IMG/VR virus record: IMGVR_UViG_3300025141_012362
Location: 1-20,899 of that record
Source: a virus
Length of the DNA: 20,899 nt
Reading direction: 5' to 3' (one strand)
The translations under genes were made by a program, and so were the position numbers. Each line of letters begins with the position of its first letter. The stretch's first letter is position 1. Below, piece after piece: positions 15,178 to 20,899 of this stretch. A model generated the notes under the pieces. The model did not search any database, was not told where the DNA came from, and was given only the letters and a program-made list of their open reading frames with translations.

Positions 15178-15517
15178 GCAAAATAAATTTGGTGTAAAGC
15201 TATCTCCCGCAGAGGTAAAAGCTTTTGGTGAAATGGCACAACAGAATATGGACTTCTGCAAGAGGTTGATGTTTGATCACTTCACCGGACAAAACGATTA
15301 TTCTGAGGATCACTTCTTTGAGATAACAAAACTATATTCTAATTCTTATTTGTTTTTGGACTATCTAAAGAAAGTTACAATCAACAAGAAATTGGATGTA
15401 GAAAATCTATACTCTATGGAAACAGACGAAGTTTTGAATATCAGCAAGTGTGTTATAACGCTTGTAGAATCTAAACAGGAGTTAAAAGATAGAGGCATCA
15501 ATCTGGCACTACAATGA
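15170..15517 (+). CDS. Hypothetical 115-aa helical protein (TTG start)
   Basis: TTG 15170 overlaps the previous stop by 8 bp and has GGGGTAAAGG just upstream, which supports this non-ATG start. The protein is mostly helical (SPAEVKAFGEMAQQNMDF; VLNISKCVITLVESKQEL), acidic overall, with no membrane helix and no motif that I recognise. It ends in an ATGA overlap with the membrane protein that follows, so the pair is likely co-expressed. Confidence 0.65.
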   Translation: MDKQNKFGVKLSPAEVKAFGEMAQQNMDFCKRLMFDHFTGQNDYSEDHFFEITKLYSNSYLFLDYLKKVTINKKLDVENLYSMETDEVLNISKCVITLVESKQELKDRGINLALQ

Positions 15518-15855
15518 GCATATTGATTCAAGCTATATTTTTCTTTTTTGCAGGCCAAGTGCTGGCTTGGTTTCAACTTAATACACAATTCTTATCTAGT
15601 TGGTGGCAAGACCGACCGGTTGCTTCAGCGTTGTTGATGGGGGTGCCTTGTTCAATATCTTTTTGGTATGGATGGAAATTGATATGGATTTATTCTGAAT
15701 CAGTTTGGACCGCAAGGTTTATTGCTCAGTCTGTCGGAATTTTGGTATTCCCTCTTTTAACCTGGGCACTACTGGGTGAAAGTGTGTTAACTCCAAAAAC
15801 ATTATCTTGTTTGGCATTAGCATTAATTATACTTTTTATTCAAATTCGCTATTGA
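15514..15855 (+). CDS. Four-helix integral membrane protein
   Basis: A 113-aa protein made almost wholly of four predicted membrane helices: about 2-20 (LIQAIFFFFAGQVLAWF), 38-58, 65-88 and 92-111 (LSCLALALIILFIQI). Size and the last helix pair (LTWALLGESVLTPKTL) resemble the small multidrug resistance/DMT type fold, but the buried membrane Glu of EmrE-like pumps is not evident in helix 1. From memory, similar four-helix proteins occur in large marine phages. It would sit in the host inner membrane; transporter or membrane-remodelling roles are both conceivable. A consensus promoter lies across its stop. Confidence 0.75.
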   Translation: MSILIQAIFFFFAGQVLAWFQLNTQFLSSWWQDRPVASALLMGVPCSISFWYGWKLIWIYSESVWTARFIAQSVGILVFPLLTWALLGESVLTPKTLSCLALALIILFIQIRY

Positions 15856-15879
15856 CATAGAAACAATAACCTGTATAAT
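15852..15879 (+). promoter_or_regulatory. Consensus sigma70 promoter
   Basis: TTGACA (15852-15857), 16-bp spacer, TATAAT (15874-15879). Both boxes and the spacer length equal those of the groEL promoter, and TG again directly precedes the -10 box. Expected start is near 15886, inside the left arm of the following terminator hairpin. It should drive the 781-aa gene at 15947. Confidence 0.85.
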
Positions 15880-15880
15880 T

Positions 15881-15908
15881 AAAGAGGAGCATTTGCTCCT
15901 CTTTTCTT
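15881..15908 (+). terminator. Intrinsic terminator overlapping a promoter start
   Basis: AAAGAGGAGC (15881-15890) and GCTCCTCTTT (15895-15904) form a perfect 10-bp stem with loop ATTT, followed by TTTTCTT. It should end transcripts of the small-gene cluster that closes at 15855. It begins two bases after the -10 box of the downstream promoter. Confidence 0.9.
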
Positions 15909-15918
15909 ATAAAATAAC

Positions 15919-15928
15919 ACTAATTAGT
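15919..15928. promoter_or_regulatory. Palindrome ACTAATTAGT, copy 2
   Basis: The second exact copy of this 10-bp palindrome, about 33 bases downstream of the predicted start of the 15852 promoter and 18 bases before ATG 15947, directly upstream of the AAAAAGGG ribosome site. In this position a bound protein could block elongation or, as RNA, influence ribosome access. Confidence 0.5.
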
Positions 15929-15946
15929 TGAAAAAGGGTATACTAA

Positions 15947-18292
15947 ATGTCTTATAACACTAGAACCTGGAAAAATTTCTTAAATAATAATTCCTTTGAT
16001 CTTCTTACCGAAGCCAGGATCAAAGATATAAAAGCTAAATATCCGCATTGGGACACTTGGAATATAATAGATCTCTTTGTGCAAGAGCTGACACACAGAA
16101 AACTAAAAGTATCTAAATATATTGAGTGGCTTACAATGGTAATGCAGGATTCCTTTAAAAATAACGTTGCTGACTATGATCCTGATGAACCTTTTGATAC
16201 CAGAGAAATGGAAGACATGCAAGAAACGGCTATAGACTTCTTAAATTTGGTCCAAAATTTTGATAAGAATGTGTCAAAAATTCCAGAAAAAGATATAATG
16301 AAATATAAGAAGCCTATAGATTTAGAAACCGCTGTACTGAAGGCAGGTCCAAGTCGCAGCGAAACGGAGCAGGTGTTGAAGCAAGACATTGATAATGTTT
16401 ATCGTGACGAGGTTGCAGTAGTAGCCCGCCCCCATACTGAGGAAGCGGCATGCTATCTTGGCAGAAATACTAAATGGTGTATTTCTGCAACAGATGCTGA
16501 TAATTTAGATTTTGACAATCAGTTTAGGACTTACACCAAACAGGGAAATGTTTTCAGTATCGTGAGATTTCCAAACATCCCACAAGATAATCGTTTTCAT
16601 AAGCTTGCTCTCCGTTTAAACAAGGATGAAGCGAATGATTATCATATTGCTGATGTTTGGGACGTGTTGGACAAAGACTATCAAGTAGAGGATGCTTTAC
16701 CGAAAGCCCTCAAGCTTTCTGGCCTAAAGGGTACTGATGTGGGTGATGTATACGACGATATAACCACCGCTGCGTTAACGAATGCAAGGAACCGCCCACC
16801 AGATACAACTTATCTTGATTTAGAAAGCGCTCAGTGGCAACTGAGAAGAGCCAAGCCTGATTTTCATAGTAATTTTAATGTCTTCTATGTTAAGAGAGGT
16901 GATGGACAACCTGGGATTGAATATGGTGCAATGTTTACGATGTATTTTGAACAGGATGAGTTTGAAAAATCGGCAGAGGGTGATTACCGTATAGAATCAA
17001 AAGCGATTAGACACACCATCGCAGACTTGTTTGCTGAAGTGGCGGGCTATAGCCTAATGCGCAAGCTTGACGCAGGGGAAAGAGTTCTCGTTTCTACAGA
17101 GGAGAATAAGATCGTCTTAGATCTAAAACCAGAATTTGATAGACCGGTCTATCATACTGACCCAGACAGTTATTCCAAGAACGGCGATGGCTTTAAGAAG
17201 TTTCTAAACAATAGGAGCATTTCAAAGGGTGCGGGTATGGATATTGAAGCACACATAAGAAAGGGGCTTATTGAAAGGGCGGCGATAAAGAGAAGTCTTT
17301 TTCATACTGTTACTTCTAATAAGGAGAAGGTTCAAAAAGGTTTAAAGAATTTTAAGGAAGACAGAGGTCTTGAATATGTAGAGGGCCATCCAACGGAGTA
17401 TTCATTTCAGGTATATTATGGTAATAAATTTGAATATACAACTGATAATGAAGATTATGAGTTTCCTGCCAACCCTTGGGATATCACGGAGGGTTCAATG
17501 GGACAGGATGCACGTAGATTGATGCAGATGTTGAGAAAACATATGCTTAAGCGCGTAAGATCTGTTGCCCCAAAAGATCGCCTCAAAGACATAATATCTA
17601 TTTTAGACGATAGTATGGTTGATCGCAGTAAGGGCTTTTCTTTCAGGGTCCATACCTGGAATATAACAGGATTCGGAGGCGAGATTACTTCAGATCAGGT
17701 AACTGGCACCAAGCCCAGTAAAAAAAGAATACAATTGAATCCTGTGATTAAACTTAATTATAAACACACTGATGATGATGTGTACGCGCTTTTAAGTCTT
17801 TTACAACTATTAGATAAAGAGGAAGCATTCTTTAAAGAGAGTTTTGAGGCTGCTGTTGAGGATTTTATGAGAAAATATAGTCCTGGATCCTGGGTGAAAC
17901 ATGATAATCAGGAGATAGAAGAAGACGTGACAAAATATTTCCAAGAAATGATTAGTGAAAGGTCTAGACAAACACAGATATATGCTTTTTATCTTATGCT
18001 AGGGTATCGTCCTGCTAAAGATACAGATGATCGTATGCGTGGTCTTGAAGACATTGTGGCTGATATCCGCGCTGTGCCAAGCGTGACAGTTGTTGATGTT
18101 AAGGTTAAAAATCAAAAGATCAGTGAAACCGATTATATAGCTGGGCTCAAGCTAAAATTTATTCCAAGTATACCAGGTATTCTTAGATCTCCAGAAGATG
18201 CAAAGGTAAAGATTCTACAAGCCATAAGAAAGACCAGGGGGGTGATCAAGATTTTTAAGATTTCGGCTGGTTTTGAAAAGGCTGAATTATGA
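15947..18292 (+). CDS. 781-aa phage protein with 'TKWC' domain
   Basis: A large, mostly soluble protein. Residues 1-35 contain a short N-terminal segment ending FDLLTEAR, then helices with many aromatics. Around residues 165-220 it carries the block ACYLGRNTKWCISATDADN followed by FSIVRFP and KLALRL. This is the hallmark of a family seen in many phage genomes, without known function ('GTKWCTA' proteins). The middle part is mixed and charged. The last ~75 residues (VPSVTVVDVKVK, then KILQAIRKTRGVIKIFKI) suggest a small ferredoxin-like domain. LTE at 20-22 fits a T4-type prohead cleavage site but is weak. AAAAAGGG precedes ATG, and the gene begins a unit driven by the consensus promoter upstream. 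An internal virion protein is my best guess. Confidence 0.75.
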   Translation: MSYNTRTWKNFLNNNSFDLLTEARIKDIKAKYPHWDTWNIIDLFVQELTHRKLKVSKYIEWLTMVMQDSFKNNVADYDPDEPFDTREMEDMQETAIDFLNLVQNFDKNVSKIPEKDIMKYKKPIDLETAVLKAGPSRSETEQVLKQDIDNVYRDEVAVVARPHTEEAACYLGRNTKWCISATDADNLDFDNQFRTYTKQGNVFSIVRFPNIPQDNRFHKLALRLNKDEANDYHIADVWDVLDKDYQVEDALPKALKLSGLKGTDVGDVYDDITTAALTNARNRPPDTTYLDLESAQWQLRRAKPDFHSNFNVFYVKRGDGQPGIEYGAMFTMYFEQDEFEKSAEGDYRIESKAIRHTIADLFAEVAGYSLMRKLDAGERVLVSTEENKIVLDLKPEFDRPVYHTDPDSYSKNGDGFKKFLNNRSISKGAGMDIEAHIRKGLIERAAIKRSLFHTVTSNKEKVQKGLKNFKEDRGLEYVEGHPTEYSFQVYYGNKFEYTTDNEDYEFPANPWDITEGSMGQDARRLMQMLRKHMLKRVRSVAPKDRLKDIISILDDSMVDRSKGFSFRVHTWNITGFGGEITSDQVTGTKPSKKRIQLNPVIKLNYKHTDDDVYALLSLLQLLDKEEAFFKESFEAAVEDFMRKYSPGSWVKHDNQEIEEDVTKYFQEMISERSRQTQIYAFYLMLGYRPAKDTDDRMRGLEDIVADIRAVPSVTVVDVKVKNQKISETDYIAGLKLKFIPSIPGILRSPEDAKVKILQAIRKTRGVIKIFKISAGFEKAEL

Positions 18293-18849
18293 ATAAAGAT
18301 CAGCTACGTGAATTTTTCCAAGAATACTTACAAGACATTTTTGAATTAAAGCTCATAGATTATAACTTACAGGAATCTGCTAGTAGTGAGTCCAATATTG
18401 AGATCAACGCACAAGAAGGTGAAGTACCCACAGTACTTAAAGGGTCTGGAGTGGGCCTGTTGGATTCAGCATATTCAGCGCTGTTTAAACATTATGAGAA
18501 AAAATATACTTCTCTGGCCAGTTTAGATCTATATGATGCTTATTTTCAAATAGATCACAGGGCAGAAATATTAAAATCCAATATGAAAATCAAAATTCAA
18601 TTCAAAAATTCCAGGGGGATTATAACAGATTTTTCTTCCAGCGGGTCTTCAATGGGTTTGACTGGTGTTAACGCACTAGTAAATGCTTTATCTTTTTATA
18701 TAAATTGTGAATCCCTATTTTGTCGGATGAGATATCTAGTTAAAGATGCAGAGTCCAGAAAAAGAGGTGATATCCTAAGTAAATATAAATATGTTATGGG
18801 CCAGGTTGTGGAGGTAAATAACTATTCCGTTGTCACACAAGCTACTTGA
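18289..18849 (+). CDS. Protein resembling the LeuA allosteric domain
   Basis: A 186-aa protein. After a helical N-terminus, residues ~48-145 read GSGVGLLDSAYSALFKHY, then a strand with LDLYDAYF, then MKIKIQF, a turn, then SSSGSSMGLTGVNALVNAL. The order follows the regulatory domain of isopropylmalate/citramalate synthase (LeuA_dimer): 'GxGPvDAxxxAL', 'LxxYxVxa', 'vxVxl', 'GxGxsxdIxeAsxxAylxAl'. No catalytic TIM barrel is present, so it is not the synthase. It could bind an amino acid or just reuse the fold. The start has AAAAGG upstream and an ATGA overlap with the 781-aa gene, so the two are probably partners. Confidence in the fold is moderate, in any function low. Confidence 0.65.
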   Translation: MNKDQLREFFQEYLQDIFELKLIDYNLQESASSESNIEINAQEGEVPTVLKGSGVGLLDSAYSALFKHYEKKYTSLASLDLYDAYFQIDHRAEILKSNMKIKIQFKNSRGIITDFSSSGSSMGLTGVNALVNALSFYINCESLFCRMRYLVKDAESRKRGDILSKYKYVMGQVVEVNNYSVVTQAT

Positions 18850-18862
18850 AAGACTTTCTTTG

Positions 18863-18970
18863 ATGTTATGGTCTGCAATATTAACGTTTGCTATCTTCGC
18901 GATAAAGGACTGCGACGATCACAATAAAAGTGTTGAAAACCCTAGCATTAATCAAACTTATGAAGACTAA
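18863..18970 (+). CDS. Putative 35-aa membrane mini-protein
   Basis: A short frame: a hydrophobic stretch (MLWSAILTFAIFAI) followed by a charged tail (KDCDDHNKSVENP). An in-frame TTG at 18830 would extend it to 46 residues, with GGAGGT 14 bases further upstream; for ATG 18863 only a weak GAAAG is seen. The frame has no stop up to 18818. One membrane helix plus a short polar tail is typical of small phage membrane proteins. It fills most of the otherwise empty 128 bp between its neighbours, and its stop lies in palindrome copy 3. The call is tentative. Confidence 0.4.
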   Translation: MLWSAILTFAIFAIKDCDDHNKSVENPSINQTYED

Positions 18971-18975
18971 TTAGT
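18966..18975. promoter_or_regulatory. Palindrome ACTAATTAGT, copy 3
   Basis: The third exact copy. It contains the TAA of the mini-protein and ends two bases before ATG 18978, in the place where a Shine-Dalgarno would be. Protein bound here on DNA, or an RNA-level effect, could control the downstream start. No promoter boxes are obvious nearby. Confidence 0.5.
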
Positions 18976-18977
18976 GT

Positions 18978-19286
18978 ATGGCATTTTGTTTCCAAAGACC
19001 GAGAAAGTTCAAGGTAGGGGATTTGGTTGGACACTATTTACACGCTAGGGAGTGGATCGGCCTGATACTAAAGTTAAACCTTTTGGGGGAGATTTGTAGC
19101 GTAACTGATAGATATGATAATGAAAAGGCGCTGGTAAAAATTATACCAGGAACCAAATATCAAGATTATTTTCATCATCAGAGTGGAGATTTAACAGGGC
19201 AGGGTTGGATTTATTGTAAGTGGCTTTACATGATGGATAAAGGAGACAAATATGAATATAAGAAAATTAAAACCGATAATGATTGA
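18978..19286 (+). CDS. Hypothetical 102-aa protein, SH3-like
   Basis: The N-terminal half, FKVGDLVGHYL then WIGLILKL, ICSVTDRY and ALVKIIPG, looks like a small beta barrel of the SH3/KOW-like type, where 'F.vGDlV' and a 'G.I..v' strand are common. The C-terminal half is charged. I see no catalytic motif. The start ATG has no ribosome site because the palindrome ACTAATTAGT sits there; coupling to the mini-protein may serve instead. It overlaps the next gene by 35 bp and carries that gene's AAAGGAG. Confidence 0.6.
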   Translation: MAFCFQRPRKFKVGDLVGHYLHAREWIGLILKLNLLGEICSVTDRYDNEKALVKIIPGTKYQDYFHHQSGDLTGQGWIYCKWLYMMDKGDKYEYKKIKTDND

Positions 19287-19608
19287 GAAAAGTAAAGTTC
19301 CAGTGTTTTTATCAAAGTTTGCACCGATCACAATTGGGGCTATTGCTTTATTCCCGTTTGTTTTTTCGGTGGGTGTAATGAGTACTCGCCAAAAGCGTCA
19401 TGAAACAATACACTTTCAACAACAATTAGAAACAGGTGTACTTGGTTTTTATTTGATCTATCTCTGGGACTATGCCAGAATGAGAATCAAAGGTGTCAGT
19501 GGCCCCGAGGCGTATAGGCAGATAAGGGCTGAACAAGAAGCGCATGCCAACGATGCATATGCATCATATCTTTCACGCAGAAAGCGTTATGCTTGGTTGA
19601 GGAGGTAA
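19252..19608 (+). CDS. HExxH membrane protein, possible zinc peptidase
   Basis: A 118-aa protein with a hydrophobic helix at about 22-43 (ITIGAIALFPFVFSVGVM), then the zincin-type motif HETIH (H50, E51, H54) in the context RHETIHFQQQLE, a second partly hydrophobic helix (GVLGFYLIYLWDYARM), and an acidic helix RAEQEAHAND whose E94 or E96 could be the third zinc ligand. Small bacterial and phage proteins with 'RHExIHxxQ' plus an 'EREAY' helix have the same plan, and their activity is untested to my knowledge. AAAGGAG fixes ATG 19252. It precedes an L,D-transpeptidase-like gene by 4 bp, so action at the envelope is likely, perhaps in lysis. Fold claim moderate, activity unproven. Confidence 0.75.
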   Translation: MNIRKLKPIMIEKSKVPVFLSKFAPITIGAIALFPFVFSVGVMSTRQKRHETIHFQQQLETGVLGFYLIYLWDYARMRIKGVSGPEAYRQIRAEQEAHANDAYASYLSRRKRYAWLRR

Positions 19609-19612
19609 CATA

Positions 19613-20230
19613 ATGGCAACTGTTGAAGGCTTGGCAGCAAAGATTGTAGCTTTAAAATTCAAAAAGATTATGGAACGTAAAGGATATATCTTCTTTGAAT
19701 CTGGAGATCACAACCTAAACATTGTAGGTGTAAGAAATTCCTCTGGTGATGCTAGTAAATTTGATGATTTCTTGAATATGTTTTACAAAACAAAAGGCAA
19801 ATGGGTCTGGGATTGTTTTCAAATTACAACAGAGCCGGGATGGAAAATTTTAAAAAGACCCATCAACGAAAAGGGGACGGCCATTCTTGTGCCAGATCAA
19901 TATAGAGGTGTTTATAAGATTGATATACACAAAACATACCCAGCACTTTGTCAGCGCGGAGGCGTTGTAAAAGTTTGGAGAGACAATAACAGGGATAGCG
20001 AACCTGATTACGTGGGACCAGAAGATGAAGGCTGGTATGGTATAAATATTCATAAACAATTAGGCTCAGATACAAGGACAGATACGGGAGGCTCAAGCGC
20101 GGGCTGCCAGGTGTTCAGGAGCAGCAGAGACTTTAATAGGTTTATGAAGATATGTAATCTCTCAAAAGATAGGTGGGGTAACAGGTTTACATACACACTT
20201 ATTGAGGAAAAAGATTTAAATTTATGTTGA
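19613..20230 (+). CDS. L,D-transpeptidase/YkuD-like protein
   Basis: A 205-aa protein. The C-terminal part carries GINIHKQLG with H147, then SSAGCQVF with C165, and ends with a strand GNRFTYTLIEE. This resembles the YkuD motif HX(15-18)[ST]HGC, where Cys is the nucleophile, though the second His is Ala here and the spacing is one residue short. YkuD enzymes make or cut peptide bonds in peptidoglycan. No signal peptide or membrane helix is seen, which fits a phage lysin released through a holin, or a virion protein. AGGAGG overlapping the upstream stop gives a strong ribosome site. Alternatives: an unrelated Cys-protease-like fold. Role as endolysin is inference. Confidence 0.7.
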   Translation: MATVEGLAAKIVALKFKKIMERKGYIFFESGDHNLNIVGVRNSSGDASKFDDFLNMFYKTKGKWVWDCFQITTEPGWKILKRPINEKGTAILVPDQYRGVYKIDIHKTYPALCQRGGVVKVWRDNNRDSEPDYVGPEDEGWYGINIHKQLGSDTRTDTGGSSAGCQVFRSSRDFNRFMKICNLSKDRWGNRFTYTLIEEKDLNLC

Positions 20231-20255
20231 CTTGTATAAAATTATTTGATACATT
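20227..20255 (+). promoter_or_regulatory. Possible sigma70 promoter before DUF2061 gene
   Basis: TTGACT (20227-20232), a 17-bp spacer and TACATT (20250-20255). The -35 box is good, the -10 box mediocre. Start would be near 20262, two bases before ATG 20264, giving a leaderless message. Confidence 0.4.
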
Positions 20256-20263
20256 ATAAACAT

Positions 20264-20491
20264 ATGATAGAACGAAAAAGACATTTAGCGAAAGCGATCA
20301 CCTGGAGAGCCGTGGGAAGTGCTGATACTTTTTTATTAGGCTGGTTCTTAACAGGTTCAATAAAAACTGGTGCCTCATTAAGTATTTTAGAGACGCTAAC
20401 AAAGACTGTATTATACTATTTACATGAGAGAGCTTGGTATAAGACCAGGTGGGGTGTTAAATTAAACAAGAGAAAGGCAGAAGATGTTTAG
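20264..20491 (+). CDS. DUF2061-type small membrane protein
   Basis: A 75-aa protein starting ERKRHLAKAITWRAVGSADT, then two hydrophobic stretches (FLLGWFLTGSI; ASLSILETLTKTVLYYL) and ending HERAWYKTRWG plus a basic tail. The motif set 'K(A/T)ixWRxxxxxdT', 'ExxxKxxLYyxHERxW' is that of the DUF2061 membrane family, of unknown function, found in bacteria and some phages. ATG 20264 is the first good start, but no Shine-Dalgarno precedes it; TTG 20246 would add six residues and also lacks one. The last 8 bp overlap the next gene. It might modify or sense the membrane during infection. Confidence 0.85.
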   Translation: MIERKRHLAKAITWRAVGSADTFLLGWFLTGSIKTGASLSILETLTKTVLYYLHERAWYKTRWGVKLNKRKAEDV

Positions 20492-20899
20492 TATCAATAA
20501 TAAAGAAAAGCTAAATCAGATTTGCAACACCATTGAAGACATTATTAAAGCTCATCATAATATATACGACTTACCAGTACTAGCAGAATATTGGGAAAAC
20601 GTGCTTTCTAGATCATTGAGAGCAAATGGAATAAATAACGACTGGACACCAGACCTAAACCACGCTCAGGGGTTAGATATGATTATAGAAGACAAGCTGC
20701 GTGTATCTTGCAAGTCTGGTCAAATATTGGGTAGGAAGCAGAACGTCTTGAAGATTAGTGGCTCCCGAATGACAAAACACAAAACACTTCAAGAAAAATT
20801 AGATTACTTGGCCGACAAGAAAGAAGATGTTTATATGTGTCTTTCAAGGTCCAAGAAAGATTGGAACAAGGGGAAAAGAAAATATAGTTTCGTTGTATT
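20484..20899 (+). CDS. Nuclease-like protein, 5' part
   Basis: Open from ATG 20484 to the window end (138 codons), so the C-terminus is missing. AGAAAGGCAG is just upstream and the start overlaps the DUF2061 stop by 8 bp. An N-terminal helix with EYWENVLSRSLRANG is followed by GLDMIIEDKLRVSCKSG, whose Asp, strand and SCK resemble the PD-(D/E)XK core of restriction-type endonucleases with a Ser in the acidic place. A basic stretch (MTKHKTLQEKL) follows. DNA cleavage, for example host DNA breakdown or defence, is plausible but unproven. Confidence 0.65.
   Translation, partial: MFSINNKEKLNQICNTIEDIIKAHHNIYDLPVLAEYWENVLSRSLRANGINNDWTPDLNHAQGLDMIIEDKLRVSCKSGQILGRKQNVLKISGSRMTKHKTLQEKLDYLADKKEDVYMCLSRSKKDWNKGKRKYSFVV

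Noticed and set aside
1-20899. tRNA genes, CRISPR arrays, insertion sequences
   Set aside because: The gaps are too short for most such elements, and no T-loop pattern, spaced repeats, transposase or flanking inverted repeats were seen by eye.

Overview
The window looks like part of a large, AT-rich tailed-phage genome. All supported genes lie on the + strand and are packed end to end, many with 1-25 bp start/stop overlaps (ATGA, TAATG, TGATG) and some TTG or GTG starts. No stretch longer than about 130 bp is gene-free. The gene set mixes phage-owned replication and nucleotide genes (DnaE-type DNA polymerase III alpha, dUTPase, CBS-less IMP dehydrogenase) with a GroEL chaperonin, a ClpP-fold protease, a very acidic virion/scaffold-like protein, an XhlA/holin-like membrane protein and envelope-acting candidates. 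Several unknown proteins look, from memory only, like proteins of large marine tailed phages. The host cannot be fixed from the sequence. The MopE-type repeats of the first gene are best known from Myxococcota-like bacteria and give only a weak hint.

Layout. 1-1556: 3' part of a MopE-repeat + von Willebrand A protein. 1547-3086: two overlapping unknowns, one with a Rossmann-like N-terminus and one nucleotidyltransferase-like. 3087-8273: replication and nucleotide block (DnaE, dUTPase, small zinc-ribbon protein, IMPDH). 8299-8858: a small unknown and a sigma-region-4-like mini-protein. 8941-11929: very acidic repeat protein, small membrane protein, unknown, ClpP-like protease, degenerate nuclease-like protein. 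11943-13593: consensus sigma70 promoter and GroEL. 13686-15855: eight small genes (holin-like, unknowns, glutaredoxin, four-helix membrane protein). 15852-15908: a second consensus promoter interlocked with a perfect intrinsic terminator. 15947-18849: a 781-aa 'TKWC' phage protein and a LeuA-regulatory-domain-like protein. 18863-20491: small membrane and envelope-type genes (mini membrane protein, unknown, HExxH membrane protein, L,D-transpeptidase-like protein, DUF2061). 20484-end: 5' part of a nuclease-like gene.

How it may work together. The polymerase, dUTPase and IMPDH would supply replication and nucleotides. GroEL, the ClpP-like protein and the acidic protein are plausible partners in folding, maturing and assembling virion proteins. 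The region-4 mini-protein may redirect host RNA polymerase, for which two textbook sigma70 promoters are present. A 10-bp palindrome, ACTAATTAGT, occurs at three gene boundaries, two of them next to those promoters; it is the best candidate for a shared, undescribed regulatory site. Everything here was read by eye; no search was run, so family names beyond the clear motif matches are inference.
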